DNA of 51,584 bases. Source: an uncultured Porphyromonadaceae bacterium (GTDB taxonomy: Bacteria > Bacteroidota > Bacteroidia > Bacteroidales > Muribaculaceae). Of this stretch, positions 26,293-34,395 are shown piece by piece; the first letter of the stretch is position 1, and every line of letters begins with the position of its first letter. Under the pieces are notes generated by a model. The model was not told the origin of the DNA. It did no database searches and saw nothing but the letters and a program-made list of their open reading frames with translations. The stretch is taken from assembly GCA_947174995.1 (NCBI GenBank), contig CAMWLC010000017.1, forward strand, positions 1 to 51,584, read 5' to 3'. Both the position numbers and the translations under genes were made by a program.

Positions 26293-27426
26293 TCAAATAT
26301 CCCTTATATTCAGGATGGAGGGAGGTTGGGACTCGCCGTCGTAAATCACGATGCTTTCCCGGATACGGTCGCCGAGGAGAGACTTTACATACTCCATGTT
26401 TTTCGTGTATTCCTGCTTGAATGTGGATGAAGCCTTTATTTCGTAAAGATCGACAAAAATACCATGATCGTCCACCACATCCACTTCTTTACCGGTATTT
26501 TCGCGGTAAAACATAAGACGCGGGGCCTTGCCGGAATTGAAAGCCCTTTTAATCAGTTCAAGAATCGCCGCATTTTCAAAAAGCGCTCCCGTCAGTCCGG
26601 TGAGCTTGATTTGCGAAGGGTCTGAAAGGCCCATGAGGTAAGTAGCGAGTCCGGTATCGTAAAAGTAGAGTTTCGGCCGTTTTGTAAGCCGTTTCTGTAG
26701 ATTGGCGTAGAAAGGGGAAAGCGTGAACACTATATAGGAGGCTTTCAGTATAGAGATCCACTCCGCGATAGTCGGGGTTGACACACCGACACTTTTTGCC
26801 AGATCGGACATATTGAGTTCGCTACCTACTCTTAAAGCGCATAGGCTCATGAAATGAGCGAACCTGTCCAAATTCCTGATTTCGAGCAGTTGGCGCACAT
26901 CCCGTTCCACGTAAGTCAGATTGTAATTGCTGTAGAATATCTCCGGTGGAGTATGTTTTGCGAAAATGGAAGGATAAAATCCGTTGAACATTATCTTATC
27001 AATGGACTGCCCGACGATAAAGTTTTCAATCTCGGTCATGGAGAGCGGTAGGAGCGTGAATAGGGCAGCCCGTCCGGCAAGAGACTGGCTTATGGATTCC
27101 ATCAGCGCGAAATTGCTGCTGCCTGTGATGACGTAGCGTAATGAGGCATCCTCATCGACCATCACTTGTATGTAAGACAGCAGGTCCGGGAGGTTCTGCA
27201 CTTCATCGAGAATGACCTGTTTGCCGGCCTCTTTCAGAAAGGCTCTCGGATCCCTTGTCGCCCTGGCCCTTATCGAGAGATCCTCAAGATTGAGATACGA
27301 GTATTCCGGAAACAAGTGACGGCACAATGTGGATTTCCCGGATTGCCTCGGACCCGTGACCACGATTATCTGATAGAAGGGCTGCACCTTCAGAATTGAC
27401 TCTGAGATTTTACGCTGAATAAACAT
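26293..27426 (-). CDS. AAA_14/DUF4143 ATPase
   Basis: This 377-residue protein has Walker A GPRQSGKS at 25-32 and Walker B QVILDEVQNLPDLL near 70. The sensor-like TGSSNFALM is near 100 and a C-terminal DUF4143 domain covers about 190-350, with YFYDTGLATYLMGL and FENAAILELIKR. Its MFYRENTGKEVDVVDDHG motif resembles the PD-(D/E)xK-like core of the domain. The family is widespread in gut Bacteroidetes and its function is unclear; a nuclease-linked role is speculative. Codon use is AT-richer than the core genes. Expression is driven from a striking 65-bp palindrome that also contains its start codon. Confidence 0.88.
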   Translation of the reverse strand: MFIQRKISESILKVQPFYQIIVVTGPRQSGKSTLCRHLFPEYSYLNLEDLSIRARATRDPRAFLKEAGKQVILDEVQNLPDLLSYIQVMVDEDASLRYVITGSSNFALMESISQSLAGRAALFTLLPLSMTEIENFIVGQSIDKIMFNGFYPSIFAKHTPPEIFYSNYNLTYVERDVRQLLEIRNLDRFAHFMSLCALRVGSELNMSDLAKSVGVSTPTIAEWISILKASYIVFTLSPFYANLQKRLTKRPKLYFYDTGLATYLMGLSDPSQIKLTGLTGALFENAAILELIKRAFNSGKAPRLMFYRENTGKEVDVVDDHGIFVDLYEIKASSTFKQEYTKNMEYVKSLLGDRIRESIVIYDGESQPPSILNIRDI

Positions 27427-27486
27427 AAATGCTACTTTTGCAAAATTAAAGTATCACTTTAATTTTGCAAAAGTAGCATTTATGTT
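27422..27486. promoter_or_regulatory. 65-bp perfect palindrome holding two mirrored promoters
   Basis: 31-bp arms (27422-27452, 27456-27486) are exact complements around ATC. Each strand carries TTTG, a 19-nt spacer and TAATTTTG (plus strand 27437-27440 and 27460-27467; the minus strand is the mirror image). The start codon of the DUF4143 gene lies in the left arm (27424-27426), and a mirrored ATG sits at 27482-27484. No gene follows on the plus strand. Confidence 0.85.
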
Positions 27487-27519
27487 CGGATATTCCAAAT
27501 TATCCGCTCCTAAACTTTC

Positions 27520-28059
27520 TCAGAATTTATCGGCAAGCGCGGCCGCTTGGGCGCAACCGTCTGTCTTGTCGATGTCGCCTTCCACGAAGACGCCGGGCAC
27601 AAGTACTTCGCCTACCATGTCCCATTTGAGGAGTGATGCCGTGCGCTCCATCGGAATCCTGACGCCGTCCATGACTGAAGGGTCATGCTCCTCGCAGCAA
27701 CATATAAGCCCCGTCTTCTTACCCTGAATTGGTTTTTCAGCTACGCAGAACGAGAACAGGCGGTCGATGACTCCCTTGATCTGGGCCGGTATTGAATACC
27801 AGTAGACAGGCATTGCAAACACCACTGCATCTGCTTCGAGAATATAAGGAGCGATGATATTGAAATCATCGTCAAACGAGCAGGCTTTACCTGTCTTGAA
27901 GCAGGTCATGCAGGCGTGACAACCTCCTATGTTCATCATGGCAGCATCGAATCGCGTCACCTCGTGTCCTTTGGCCTCGGCAGACTTGATGAAAGCTTCC
28001 GTCATGGCATTCGTATTGCCGTTCTTCCGGGGACTTCCGGTGATTACTGCTATCTTCAT
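27520..28059 (-). CDS. NAD(P)H-dependent FMN reductase, iron-sulfur-flavoprotein type
   Basis: This 179-residue flavodoxin-fold protein has the FMN phosphate loop GSPRKNGNTNAM at 8-19 and PVYWYSIPAQIKGVIDR near 88-104. A compact cluster C47-x2-C50-x2-C53-x6-C60 matches the cysteine spacing of iron-sulfur flavoproteins (Isf), so a 4Fe-4S cluster is plausible. It probably reduces quinones, peroxides or electrophiles with NAD(P)H. It overlaps the upstream NTF2-like gene by 4 bp (ATGA) and is divergent from an HxlR regulator with operators between them, so induction by redox or electrophile stress is likely. Confidence 0.85.
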   Translation of the reverse strand: MKIAVITGSPRKNGNTNAMTEAFIKSAEAKGHEVTRFDAAMMNIGGCHACMTCFKTGKACSFDDDFNIIAPYILEADAVVFAMPVYWYSIPAQIKGVIDRLFSFCVAEKPIQGKKTGLICCCEEHDPSVMDGVRIPMERTASLLKWDMVGEVLVPGVFVEGDIDKTDGCAQAAALADKF

Positions 28060-28439
28060 TTGCTGATTGTATTGGAATTCTGGTTATATGCTTTCGCCAC
28101 GCATTTCCACTCTCCGTCGAGTTTGAGGAGCAGCAGGAAATCGGTGAAGTCGATCAAGCCTCCCCAGCCTTCCTCAAGCACGCGGACTACGGCTACCGTT
28201 TCCTCGACGGCGAGTACGTCTAATCGGGCCTTGAACTCCTTTCCTGCGCCGACGGTATCGACATTGTGGTAGAACTGTTCGATGGATCCGCGTTCTACGG
28301 CTCCGTTAAGGATTCCGAACAGCACCGCGTCATCGGTGAAGAGGGTCTTGGCATACTCGCTGTTGCCCTCGGCAACGCTCTTTACAAACTTTTCGGCCGC
28401 TTTTGCGACTGCATCGTATTCTCTGATTTCGTCTCTCAT
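28056..28439 (-). CDS. SnoaL/NTF2-like protein (DUF4440-type)
   Basis: A 127-residue protein with the cone fold of the NTF2 superfamily: AAEKFVKSVAEGNSEYAKTLFTDDAVLFGIL near 12-42, and LDVLAVEETVAVVRVLEEGW and DFLLLLKLDGEWKCVAKAYN as the final strands. Such proteins bind or transform small hydrophobic ligands; no catalytic residues are assignable. The ATG at 28439 is preferred because an upstream in-frame ATG at 28484 overlaps the -7 element. It is the first gene of the redox operon. Confidence 0.75.
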   Translation of the reverse strand: MRDEIREYDAVAKAAEKFVKSVAEGNSEYAKTLFTDDAVLFGILNGAVERGSIEQFYHNVDTVGAGKEFKARLDVLAVEETVAVVRVLEEGWGGLIDFTDFLLLLKLDGEWKCVAKAYNQNSNTISK

Positions 28440-28481
28440 GATATATTGGGTTGATGTGGTATCCGGTTGATTTTCTGTGTG

Positions 28482-28513
28482 CAAAATTAGCAGGATAATT
28501 ACAATTTGGCAAA
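28482..28513 (-). promoter_or_regulatory. Promoter of the flavin-reductase operon
   Basis: On the minus strand, TTTG (28510-28513), a 20-nt spacer and TAATTTTG (28482-28489) fit the consensus exactly. The -33 element abuts the first operator-like palindrome, so a bound regulator would block RNA polymerase. Confidence 0.75.
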
Positions 28514-28552
28514 TACCGAAAAATTTTTCATATACCGAAAAAATTTTCGGTA
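28514..28552. promoter_or_regulatory. Two tandem palindromic operators for the HxlR regulator
   Basis: A perfect inverted repeat TACCGAAAA-AA-TTTTCGGTA fills 28533-28552. A degenerate copy starting TACCGAAAA and ending TTTTTCATA fills 28514-28532. They lie 19 bp apart, about two helix turns, between the divergent promoters. This is the classic layout for a dimeric winged-helix repressor acting on both sides. Confidence 0.7.
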
Positions 28553-28584
28553 CTTGATTATTAACTATTTATTGGGTAATTTTG
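28553..28584 (+). promoter_or_regulatory. Promoter of the HxlR gene
   Basis: CTTG (28553-28556), a 20-nt spacer and TAATTTTG (28577-28584) lie just after the second operator. The ATG at 28611 is about 20 nt downstream of the predicted +1. Confidence 0.65.
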
Positions 28585-28610
28585 CAAGTGCATTGCAAAT
28601 ATTTTGACAG

Positions 28611-28970
28611 ATGGCATACGAGAAGAAGATACCTGTGGACCTGGATTGTCCGTTGCGGCTCACAATGAGCCTGATAGAATCGAAGTGGAAATCATGTATC
28701 CTCGATGAACTTCGGAGTGGCGAGCCTTTGCGGCCGAGCGAGATACACAAGCGGCTTCCGGAGGCAACGCCGAGAGTGCTTGACATACAGTTGAAGGAGA
28801 TGGTTGAGGACGGTCTGGTGGCAAAGACAATTTATCCCGAACTGCCTCCCCGGTCTGAATACAAGATTACTGATTTAGGAATGTCCCTGATACCCATCAT
28901 AGACCAAATGCTCAGCTGGGGTCGGGAGCACTTTGATATTTTTGAGAGGAAATATGGTAAAAGGAAGTGA
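28611..28970 (+). CDS. HxlR-family (winged-helix) transcription regulator
   Basis: This 119-residue protein shows the HxlR pattern: an N-terminal LDCPLRLTMSLIESKWKSCIL, the recognition region LRPSEIHKRLPEATPRVLDIQLKEM, and a wing with YPELPPRSEYKITDLG. It carries C13, at the position of the redox-sensing cysteine of HypR/YodB-type members, and a second cysteine at 29. Divergent transcription from a flavin-reductase operon and the palindromes between them suggest a repressor that is released by disulfide or electrophile stress and also controls its own gene. Confidence 0.85.
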   Translation: MAYEKKIPVDLDCPLRLTMSLIESKWKSCILDELRSGEPLRPSEIHKRLPEATPRVLDIQLKEMVEDGLVAKTIYPELPPRSEYKITDLGMSLIPIIDQMLSWGREHFDIFERKYGKRK

Positions 28971-29244
28971 GGAAACCGTAAAAAGTGTATACATACCTAA
29001 ATTTTTTGATTAGTAAAAATTATGGAAAACTTACGAGAGGGTGATGGAATTTGTATGGATGTTGCCTCTACACCGGCAAAGATGTGAATGAGGGGATAGC
29101 TTCTTTGAAGTGGCGTGCCGTGTGTGGAAATTTACATATAAATCGTGAGAGGTGTCAGTGGTTTTTACGTAAATCCGTTTCTATTATTGTTCGGCAATAA
29201 GCCGGATTATTAACAAATTTTTTGTGATTATCAGGTGTGGTGCT
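28971..29244. other. AT-rich intergenic region without a recognisable gene
   Basis: Between the HxlR gene and the beta-galactosidase promoter there is no convincing reading frame and no strong terminator. A short stretch near 29111 (GTGGCGTGCC) echoes the REP-like hairpin at 8291-8308 but does not form a good stem. Confidence 0.5.
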
Positions 29245-29276
29245 ATTGTGAATCCGGATGTTTTGGATTATCTTTG
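29245..29276 (+). promoter_or_regulatory. Promoter of the beta-galactosidase operon
   Basis: ATTG (29245-29248), a 20-nt spacer and TATCTTTG (29269-29276) match the consensus. The leader to the ATG at 29363 is about 80 nt. No operator is recognised. Confidence 0.65.
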
Positions 29277-29362
29277 CGGAGTGGGAGTCAGGTTGATACG
29301 GAATCCGCACCTTGGCTGATTTCCCCGCACGTTTGTCTGATACAGACCTTAAACAGAATCTA

Positions 29363-31774
29363 ATGAAGAAATTACTCACGTTTGCCCTTGCCGGCGTCGC
29401 TCTCGGAGCTATGGCCCAGCGCACCGATACTTTGCTTAAAGACTGGAAGTTCTCGCAGGACTCCACGAAGTGGAGCAATGTCACCATACCTCACGACTGG
29501 GCCATATACGGTCCGTTTGACCGCTCGTATGACCTTCAGAAGGTGGCCGTGGAGCAGAACGGCGAGACCGAGGAGACCTGGAAGACGGGTCGCACCGGCG
29601 GTCTGCCATACGTCGGAAAGGGATTCTATAAGACCACTTTCGAACTGGCCGACACCACCGGACGCTCCACAGCCCTCCTTTTCGACGGCGCCATGAGCCA
29701 CGCTCATGTCACGGTCAACGGCAAGGAAGTGGGTTACTGGCCCTATGGCTACAATTCATTCTATTTCGATCTCGACGGCGTGGCCCGTCCGGGTGTCAAC
29801 ACCGTGGAGGTGAGTCTGGAGAATCTTCCCCAGTCCTCGCGCTGGTATCCCGGAGCGGGTCTCTACCGCAACGTGCATCTCCTGCAGTCGCATGACGTGC
29901 ACATCCCGGTGTGGGGCACGCGCCTGACGACTCCATACGTGTCCAAGGAGTATGCCACCGTGAAACTCGCCACGACCCTCGAGGGTGTCTCCAAGGGTGA
30001 GGAGGTGACGCTGCGCACCGTCATCACCGCCCCGGACGGCAGGAAAGTGGCCTCCGACGAGCATCTGTGGAAATTCTATCCCGGAGTTGACCTCACACAG
30101 AATCTGCGTGTGAACAATCCCGACCTCTGGAGCCCGGAGAATCCCGCCCTTTACAGTGCGGAGACGGAAGTGATACGCGGCGGCAGGGTGCTGGACACCT
30201 ACACCACCCGCTTCGGTATACGCTCCGTGGAAGTGCGCGAGGGAGAGGGATTCTTCCTCAACGGCGAGAAGAGGAAATTCAAAGGGGTGTGCAATCATCA
30301 TGATCTCGGTCCGCTCGGAGCCGCCGTCAATACCGCCGCCCTGCGCCGTCAGCTTAAGCTGCTTAAGGATATGGGCGCCGACGCTATCCGCACCTCCCAC
30401 AATATGCCGGCCCCCGAACTGGTGGCCCTCTGCGACGAGATGGGATTCATGATGATGCTCGAGCCCTTCGACGACTGGGGTTTCCGTCCCAAGAGCAAGA
30501 ACGGCTACGGCACCCTCTTCGAGGATTGGGCCGAAAAGGATGTCACCAATATGGTGAAGCAGTTCCGCAACAATCCTTCGGTGGTGATGTGGTCCATAGG
30601 CAACGAGGTGCCCTCCCAATGGGGCCCCGACGGATTGGGTGAGCTCACCATGCTCCAGGACCTCGTGCATGATCTCGACCCCACGCGCCCGGTGACCTGC
30701 GGCATGGACCAGTTTGATGCCGTAGTCAACAATGGTTTCGCCGCCGCCCTCGATGTGCCGGGGTTCAATTACAAGGTAAACCGTTATGAGGAGGCCATCC
30801 CCAAGCTCCCGCAGAATTTCCTTCTCGGCTCTGAAACCGCCTCCACCGTCTCCTCCCGCGGCAAGTATTATTTCCCCGTGGAATGGGGTTCCAACATCAC
30901 GCGCGAGGGGAACCAGTCAAACAGTTACGATACGGAATACTGCTATTGGTCTAACATCCCCGACGACGACTTCGCCGTGGACGATGATCTCGACTATAAC
31001 ATGGGTCAGTTCGTATGGACCGGCTTCGACTATCTCGGCGAACCGACCCCCTACGACACCGACGCCTGGCCTTCCCACAGTTCCTATTTCGGAATAATAG
31101 ACCTCGCCTCCCTCCCCAAGGACCGCTACTATCTCTATCGCTCGAAGTGGAACACCGCTGACCACACGCTCCACGTGCTCCCCCACTGGAACTGGGAGGG
31201 ACGCGAAGGAGAGGTGACGCCGGTGTTTGTCTACACCGACTTCCCGAGTGCGGAGCTCTTTATCAACGGCAAGAGCCAGGGGGTACGCACCAAGAAAAGC
31301 AAGGAGGAGGCCACACGCAACGCGGAGCGCTACCGCCTGATGTGGGACGAGACCGTCTACGAACCGGGAGAACTGAAGGTCGTGGCTTACGACGCCCAGG
31401 GCAACCCGGCCATGGAGAGGGTGGTGCGCACTGCCGGAAAGCCGCATCATCTTGTACTCACGGCAGACCGCAGCGAGTTGAGCGCCGACGGCGAGGACTT
31501 AGCCTACATCACGGTGCAGGTGGCCGACAAGGAGGGCAATCTCGTGCCGACCGCCGAACCGGAGGTGAAATTCTCCGTGAAGGGGGCCGGAAAGTTTCGC
31601 GCGGCAGCCAACGGCGACGCCACGTCCCTGCGCCCCTTCGACAAGCCGGTGACGGATCTTTTCAGCGGAGCGGCCACGGCCATAGTGCAGACCTCCGACA
31701 AGCCCGGACAGATCGTGTTCGAGGCCACCGCCAAGGGACTTAAACCGGCCAAAATCGTGCTGAAATCGAAATAA
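29363..31774 (+). CDS. Secreted GH2 beta-galactosidase with DUF4982 domain
   Basis: This 803-residue exported glycosidase has a signal peptide (cleavage near AMA-QR, residue 19) and no lipobox. The GH2 sugar-binding domain (about 25-185), the Ig-like domain (about 190-290) and the TIM barrel follow in order. The acid/base is E415 (MWSIGNEV) and the nucleophile E491 (LLGSETAS). A DUF4982-type domain (WNWEGREGEVTPVFVYTDFPSAELF) starts near 610, and an Ig-like tail ends the protein. Retaining hydrolysis of terminal beta-galactosides in the periplasm is inferred. Cotranscription with galK and galM supports galactose as the product; beta-glucuronidase activity is a less likely alternative. Confidence 0.88.
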   Translation: MKKLLTFALAGVALGAMAQRTDTLLKDWKFSQDSTKWSNVTIPHDWAIYGPFDRSYDLQKVAVEQNGETEETWKTGRTGGLPYVGKGFYKTTFELADTTGRSTALLFDGAMSHAHVTVNGKEVGYWPYGYNSFYFDLDGVARPGVNTVEVSLENLPQSSRWYPGAGLYRNVHLLQSHDVHIPVWGTRLTTPYVSKEYATVKLATTLEGVSKGEEVTLRTVITAPDGRKVASDEHLWKFYPGVDLTQNLRVNNPDLWSPENPALYSAETEVIRGGRVLDTYTTRFGIRSVEVREGEGFFLNGEKRKFKGVCNHHDLGPLGAAVNTAALRRQLKLLKDMGADAIRTSHNMPAPELVALCDEMGFMMMLEPFDDWGFRPKSKNGYGTLFEDWAEKDVTNMVKQFRNNPSVVMWSIGNEVPSQWGPDGLGELTMLQDLVHDLDPTRPVTCGMDQFDAVVNNGFAAALDVPGFNYKVNRYEEAIPKLPQNFLLGSETASTVSSRGKYYFPVEWGSNITREGNQSNSYDTEYCYWSNIPDDDFAVDDDLDYNMGQFVWTGFDYLGEPTPYDTDAWPSHSSYFGIIDLASLPKDRYYLYRSKWNTADHTLHVLPHWNWEGREGEVTPVFVYTDFPSAELFINGKSQGVRTKKSKEEATRNAERYRLMWDETVYEPGELKVVAYDAQGNPAMERVVRTAGKPHHLVLTADRSELSADGEDLAYITVQVADKEGNLVPTAEPEVKFSVKGAGKFRAAANGDATSLRPFDKPVTDLFSGAATAIVQTSDKPGQIVFEATAKGLKPAKIVLKSK

Positions 31775-31840
31775 ATTTCTAATTCCTCATGCATAAGTCG
31801 CAATTATGCTGTTGATTATATTTTGAAAAACTCTAATAAC

Positions 31841-32992
31841 ATGACCACTCAGGAAATGCAGAACAATATCCGCGAGACGTTCAAGGAGCGTTTCGGTGAA
31901 TCCGGAGAGCTCTTCGCCTCCGCCGGAAGAATCAACCTCATAGGCGAGCACACCGACTATAACGGCGGCTTCGTCTTCCCCGGAGCCATCGACAAGGTAA
32001 TCATGGCCGAGATACGTCCCAACGGCACCGACAAGGTGCGCGTCTACTCCATGGACATAGACGACTACGCCGAGTTCGGACTCAACGAGGAGGATGCCCC
32101 CAAGGCCTCCTGGGCGCGGTATGTGTTCGGCGTCTGCCGCGAGATCATCAAGCGCGGAGGCACGGTCAAGGGCTTCGACGCCGTGTTTGCCGGCAACGTG
32201 CCCCTCGGAGCCGGACTCAGTTCCTCGGCCGCCCTCGAATCCTGCTTCGCCTTCGCTCTCAACGAACTTTTCAACGACGGCAAAATCGAGAAATTCGAGC
32301 TTGCACGCATCGGCCAGAGCACCGAGCACAACTACTGCGGCGTGAATTGCGGCATCATGGACCAGTTTGCCTCCGTCTTCGGCAAGGAGGGGAATCTGAT
32401 GCGTCTCGACTGCCGCTCGGGAGAATACGAGTATTTCCCCTTCCGTCCCGAAGGGTATAAGCTGGTACTCATCGACAGCCGCGTGAAGCACGAACTCGCC
32501 GACTCCCCCTACAACAAGCGCCGCGAATCATGCGAGAGAGTGGCGGCGAAACTCGGCCACGAAACCCTGCGCGACGCCACCATGGAGGAGCTGGAGGCCG
32601 TGAAGAGCGACATCTCCGCCGAGGATTTCTCACGCGCCAAGTTCGTCATCGAGGAGAAAGACCGCGTCCTGGCTGTGTGTGACGCCCTGGAGCGCGGCGA
32701 TTACGAGACCGTGGGGCGCAAGATGTACGAGACCCACGAAGGTCTCTCCAAAGACTACGAGGTGAGCTGCGAGGAGCTCGACTTCCTCAACGATGTGGCC
32801 CGCGAGACGGGTGTCGCCGGATCGCGCATCATGGGAGGCGGCTTCGGCGGCTGCACCATCAACCTTGTGGCCGATGACCGCCATGACACATTCGTGGCCG
32901 AGGCCGTGAAGCGCTTCAATGAGAAGTATGGCCATGAGCCGATGGTCTACGATGTGGTCATCTCCGACGGCGCCCGCAGAGTGAAAGAGTGA
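31841..32992 (+). CDS. galK: Galactokinase
   Basis: GalK phosphorylates galactose to galactose-1-phosphate (Leloir pathway). GRINLIGEHTDYNGG at 29-43 is the galactokinase signature. PLGAGLSSSAALE near 125-137 is the GHMP ATP-binding motif, and GSRIMGGGFGGCTINLV near 333 is the third motif. The start was set at ATG 31841 rather than an in-frame TTG at 31823, giving 383 residues. It follows the beta-galactosidase by 66 bp and precedes galM by 38 bp. No galT is present in the window. Confidence 0.95.
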   Translation: MTTQEMQNNIRETFKERFGESGELFASAGRINLIGEHTDYNGGFVFPGAIDKVIMAEIRPNGTDKVRVYSMDIDDYAEFGLNEEDAPKASWARYVFGVCREIIKRGGTVKGFDAVFAGNVPLGAGLSSSAALESCFAFALNELFNDGKIEKFELARIGQSTEHNYCGVNCGIMDQFASVFGKEGNLMRLDCRSGEYEYFPFRPEGYKLVLIDSRVKHELADSPYNKRRESCERVAAKLGHETLRDATMEELEAVKSDISAEDFSRAKFVIEEKDRVLAVCDALERGDYETVGRKMYETHEGLSKDYEVSCEELDFLNDVARETGVAGSRIMGGGFGGCTINLVADDRHDTFVAEAVKRFNEKYGHEPMVYDVVISDGARRVKE

Positions 32993-33030
32993 GAAAACTT
33001 CCATAACCTGACACACACCTTTACCATACC

Positions 33031-34077
33031 ATGAAAATCGAATCACGCAAAGTGGCTTCGCCTCATGGCGAAATCACCCTTTTCACTCTTACGAACCAAT
33101 CTGGCGCTTCCGTCACGCTCTCCACCCTCGGGGCCGGAATAGTGGATGTCACTGTCCCCGACCGCGAGGGGAGGATGGAGAATGTGGCTCTCGCATACGC
33201 GGATCCCGCCGACTATATGGCCGACGGCCCCTGCCTGGGCAAAGTGCCGGGACGGTATGCCAACCGCATCGCACGCGGCTATCTCAACATCGACGGCTGC
33301 GTGCACCGTCTCGCCGTCAACAACGGGCCCAATCATCTTCACGGCGGTCCCGACGGATTCCAGAACCATATATGGGAGGCCGAGGCTCTTGAGGACGGAG
33401 TGCGCTTCACTCTCGTCAGCCCCGACGGCCATGAGCATTATCCCGGCACTGTGAAGGCTGCGGCCACATACCGCTGGAACGACCGCAATGAGCTGACCCT
33501 CACACTTGAGGCAGAGACGGATGCACCCACGGTGGTCAATCTCACCAACCATGCCTACTGGAATCTTGACGGTGCTGATGCCGGTTCGGCTCTGGAGCAC
33601 CTGCTGAAGATGAAGGCCAACCGCTGGCTCCCCACCGACCGCACGCTCATCCCGACCGGAGAGCTCGCCTTCGTGGCCGACACTCCGATGGATTTCGCCG
33701 AGGCCAAGCCCGTGGGGCGTGACATCGAGGCGGATTTCCCGGCCTTGAAGTATGGCAAGGGCTACGACAACTGCTGGATAATCGACGACTGGGCCCCCGG
33801 GCGCATGACGGAGGATGCCGTGGTGCTGAGGTCAGAGAAGAGCGGTCGCACGCTGCGTATGGACACAGACCAGCCCGGTGTGCAGATCTACAGCGGCAAC
33901 TGGCTCTCGGGCAGCCCGCTCAACCGCAGCGGCCGCAGCTACGAGGATTACGAGGGAATCGCCATCGAGGCCCAGGGTTTCCCCGACGCCCCCAACCGCC
34001 CCGAGTTCCCCACCCAGCGTGTGGACCCGGCCCATCCCTACCGCCGGACCATCCGCTACCGCTTCACCGCCGACTGA
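33031..34077 (+). CDS. galM: Aldose 1-epimerase (galactose mutarotase)
   Basis: GalM interconverts beta- and alpha-galactose so that GalK can act. Typical features are YANRIARG near 77, then NNGPNHLHGGPDGFQNHIWE with the catalytic histidine, VVNLTNHAYWNLDG near 170-183 (second histidine), and a C-terminal GIAIEAQGFPDAPN with the catalytic glutamate. The 348-residue length is normal. No signal peptide is seen, so it acts in the cytosol. A 38-bp palindrome ends the operon 20 bp later. Confidence 0.93.
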   Translation: MKIESRKVASPHGEITLFTLTNQSGASVTLSTLGAGIVDVTVPDREGRMENVALAYADPADYMADGPCLGKVPGRYANRIARGYLNIDGCVHRLAVNNGPNHLHGGPDGFQNHIWEAEALEDGVRFTLVSPDGHEHYPGTVKAAATYRWNDRNELTLTLEAETDAPTVVNLTNHAYWNLDGADAGSALEHLLKMKANRWLPTDRTLIPTGELAFVADTPMDFAEAKPVGRDIEADFPALKYGKGYDNCWIIDDWAPGRMTEDAVVLRSEKSGRTLRMDTDQPGVQIYSGNWLSGSPLNRSGRSYEDYEGIAIEAQGFPDAPNRPEFPTQRVDPAHPYRRTIRYRFTAD

Positions 34078-34097
34078 TACCGTCTCGCTGATCAAAG

Positions 34098-34135
34098 GAA
34101 ACCGGGACACAAATTTAAATTTGTGTCCCGGTTTC
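34098..34135. terminator. Terminator of the galactose operon (38-bp perfect palindrome)
   Basis: 19-bp arms meet directly (GAAACCGGGACACAAATTT and its complement). The distal arm ends at 34135 and runs into TTG, the -33 element of the tRNA-Gln promoter. There is no long T run, but the stem is very stable. Confidence 0.7.
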
Positions 34136-34166
34136 TTGCATACGCGGAAAATATTGTGTAATTTTG
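34135..34166 (+). promoter_or_regulatory. Promoter of tRNA-Gln
   Basis: CTTG (34135-34138), a 20-nt spacer and TAATTTTG (34159-34166) lie about 40 nt before the mature tRNA. The -33 element overlaps the gal terminator palindrome. Confidence 0.7.
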
Positions 34167-34208
34167 CAGAGCTTCCAGTCCCCGCCGCGGGGATTGAAGC
34201 CTGAGGAT

Positions 34209-34279
34209 TGTCTTATGGTGTAATGGTAGCACAGCAGTTTTTGGTTCTGCTTGTCCAGGTTCGAATCCTGGTAAGACAA
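34209..34279 (+). tRNA. tRNA-Gln (TTG)
   Basis: A full cloverleaf fits: acceptor TGTCTTA with TAAGACA (34272-34278), D arm TGGTGTAATGGTAGCA, an anticodon loop with TTG, T arm CCAGG-TTCGAAT-CCTGG, discriminator A at 34279. CCA is not encoded. Confidence 0.95.
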
Positions 34280-34367
34280 CAGTTCAATACATCAAAATAT
34301 TCAGTCGGCGACACGAAAGAATCGTGTCGCCGACTGAATATTTTGATGTATTGAACTGTGCTTTTTT
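34279..34367 (+). terminator. 38-bp perfect stem terminator abutting tRNA-Gln
   Basis: Arms 34279-34316 and 34322-34359 are exact complements with a 5-nt loop, followed by GC and six T residues (34362-34367). The first stem base is the tRNA discriminator itself. It is unusually long for a tRNA terminator. Confidence 0.85.
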
Positions 34368-34395
34368 GATTTCTATAACTATAAGGTGAGAAATA

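Noticed and set aside
27481..27727. Gene starting at the mirrored ATG of the palindrome on the plus strand
   Set aside because: The frame is antisense to the flavin-reductase gene and has no family features; the mirrored ATG seems to be only a result of symmetry.
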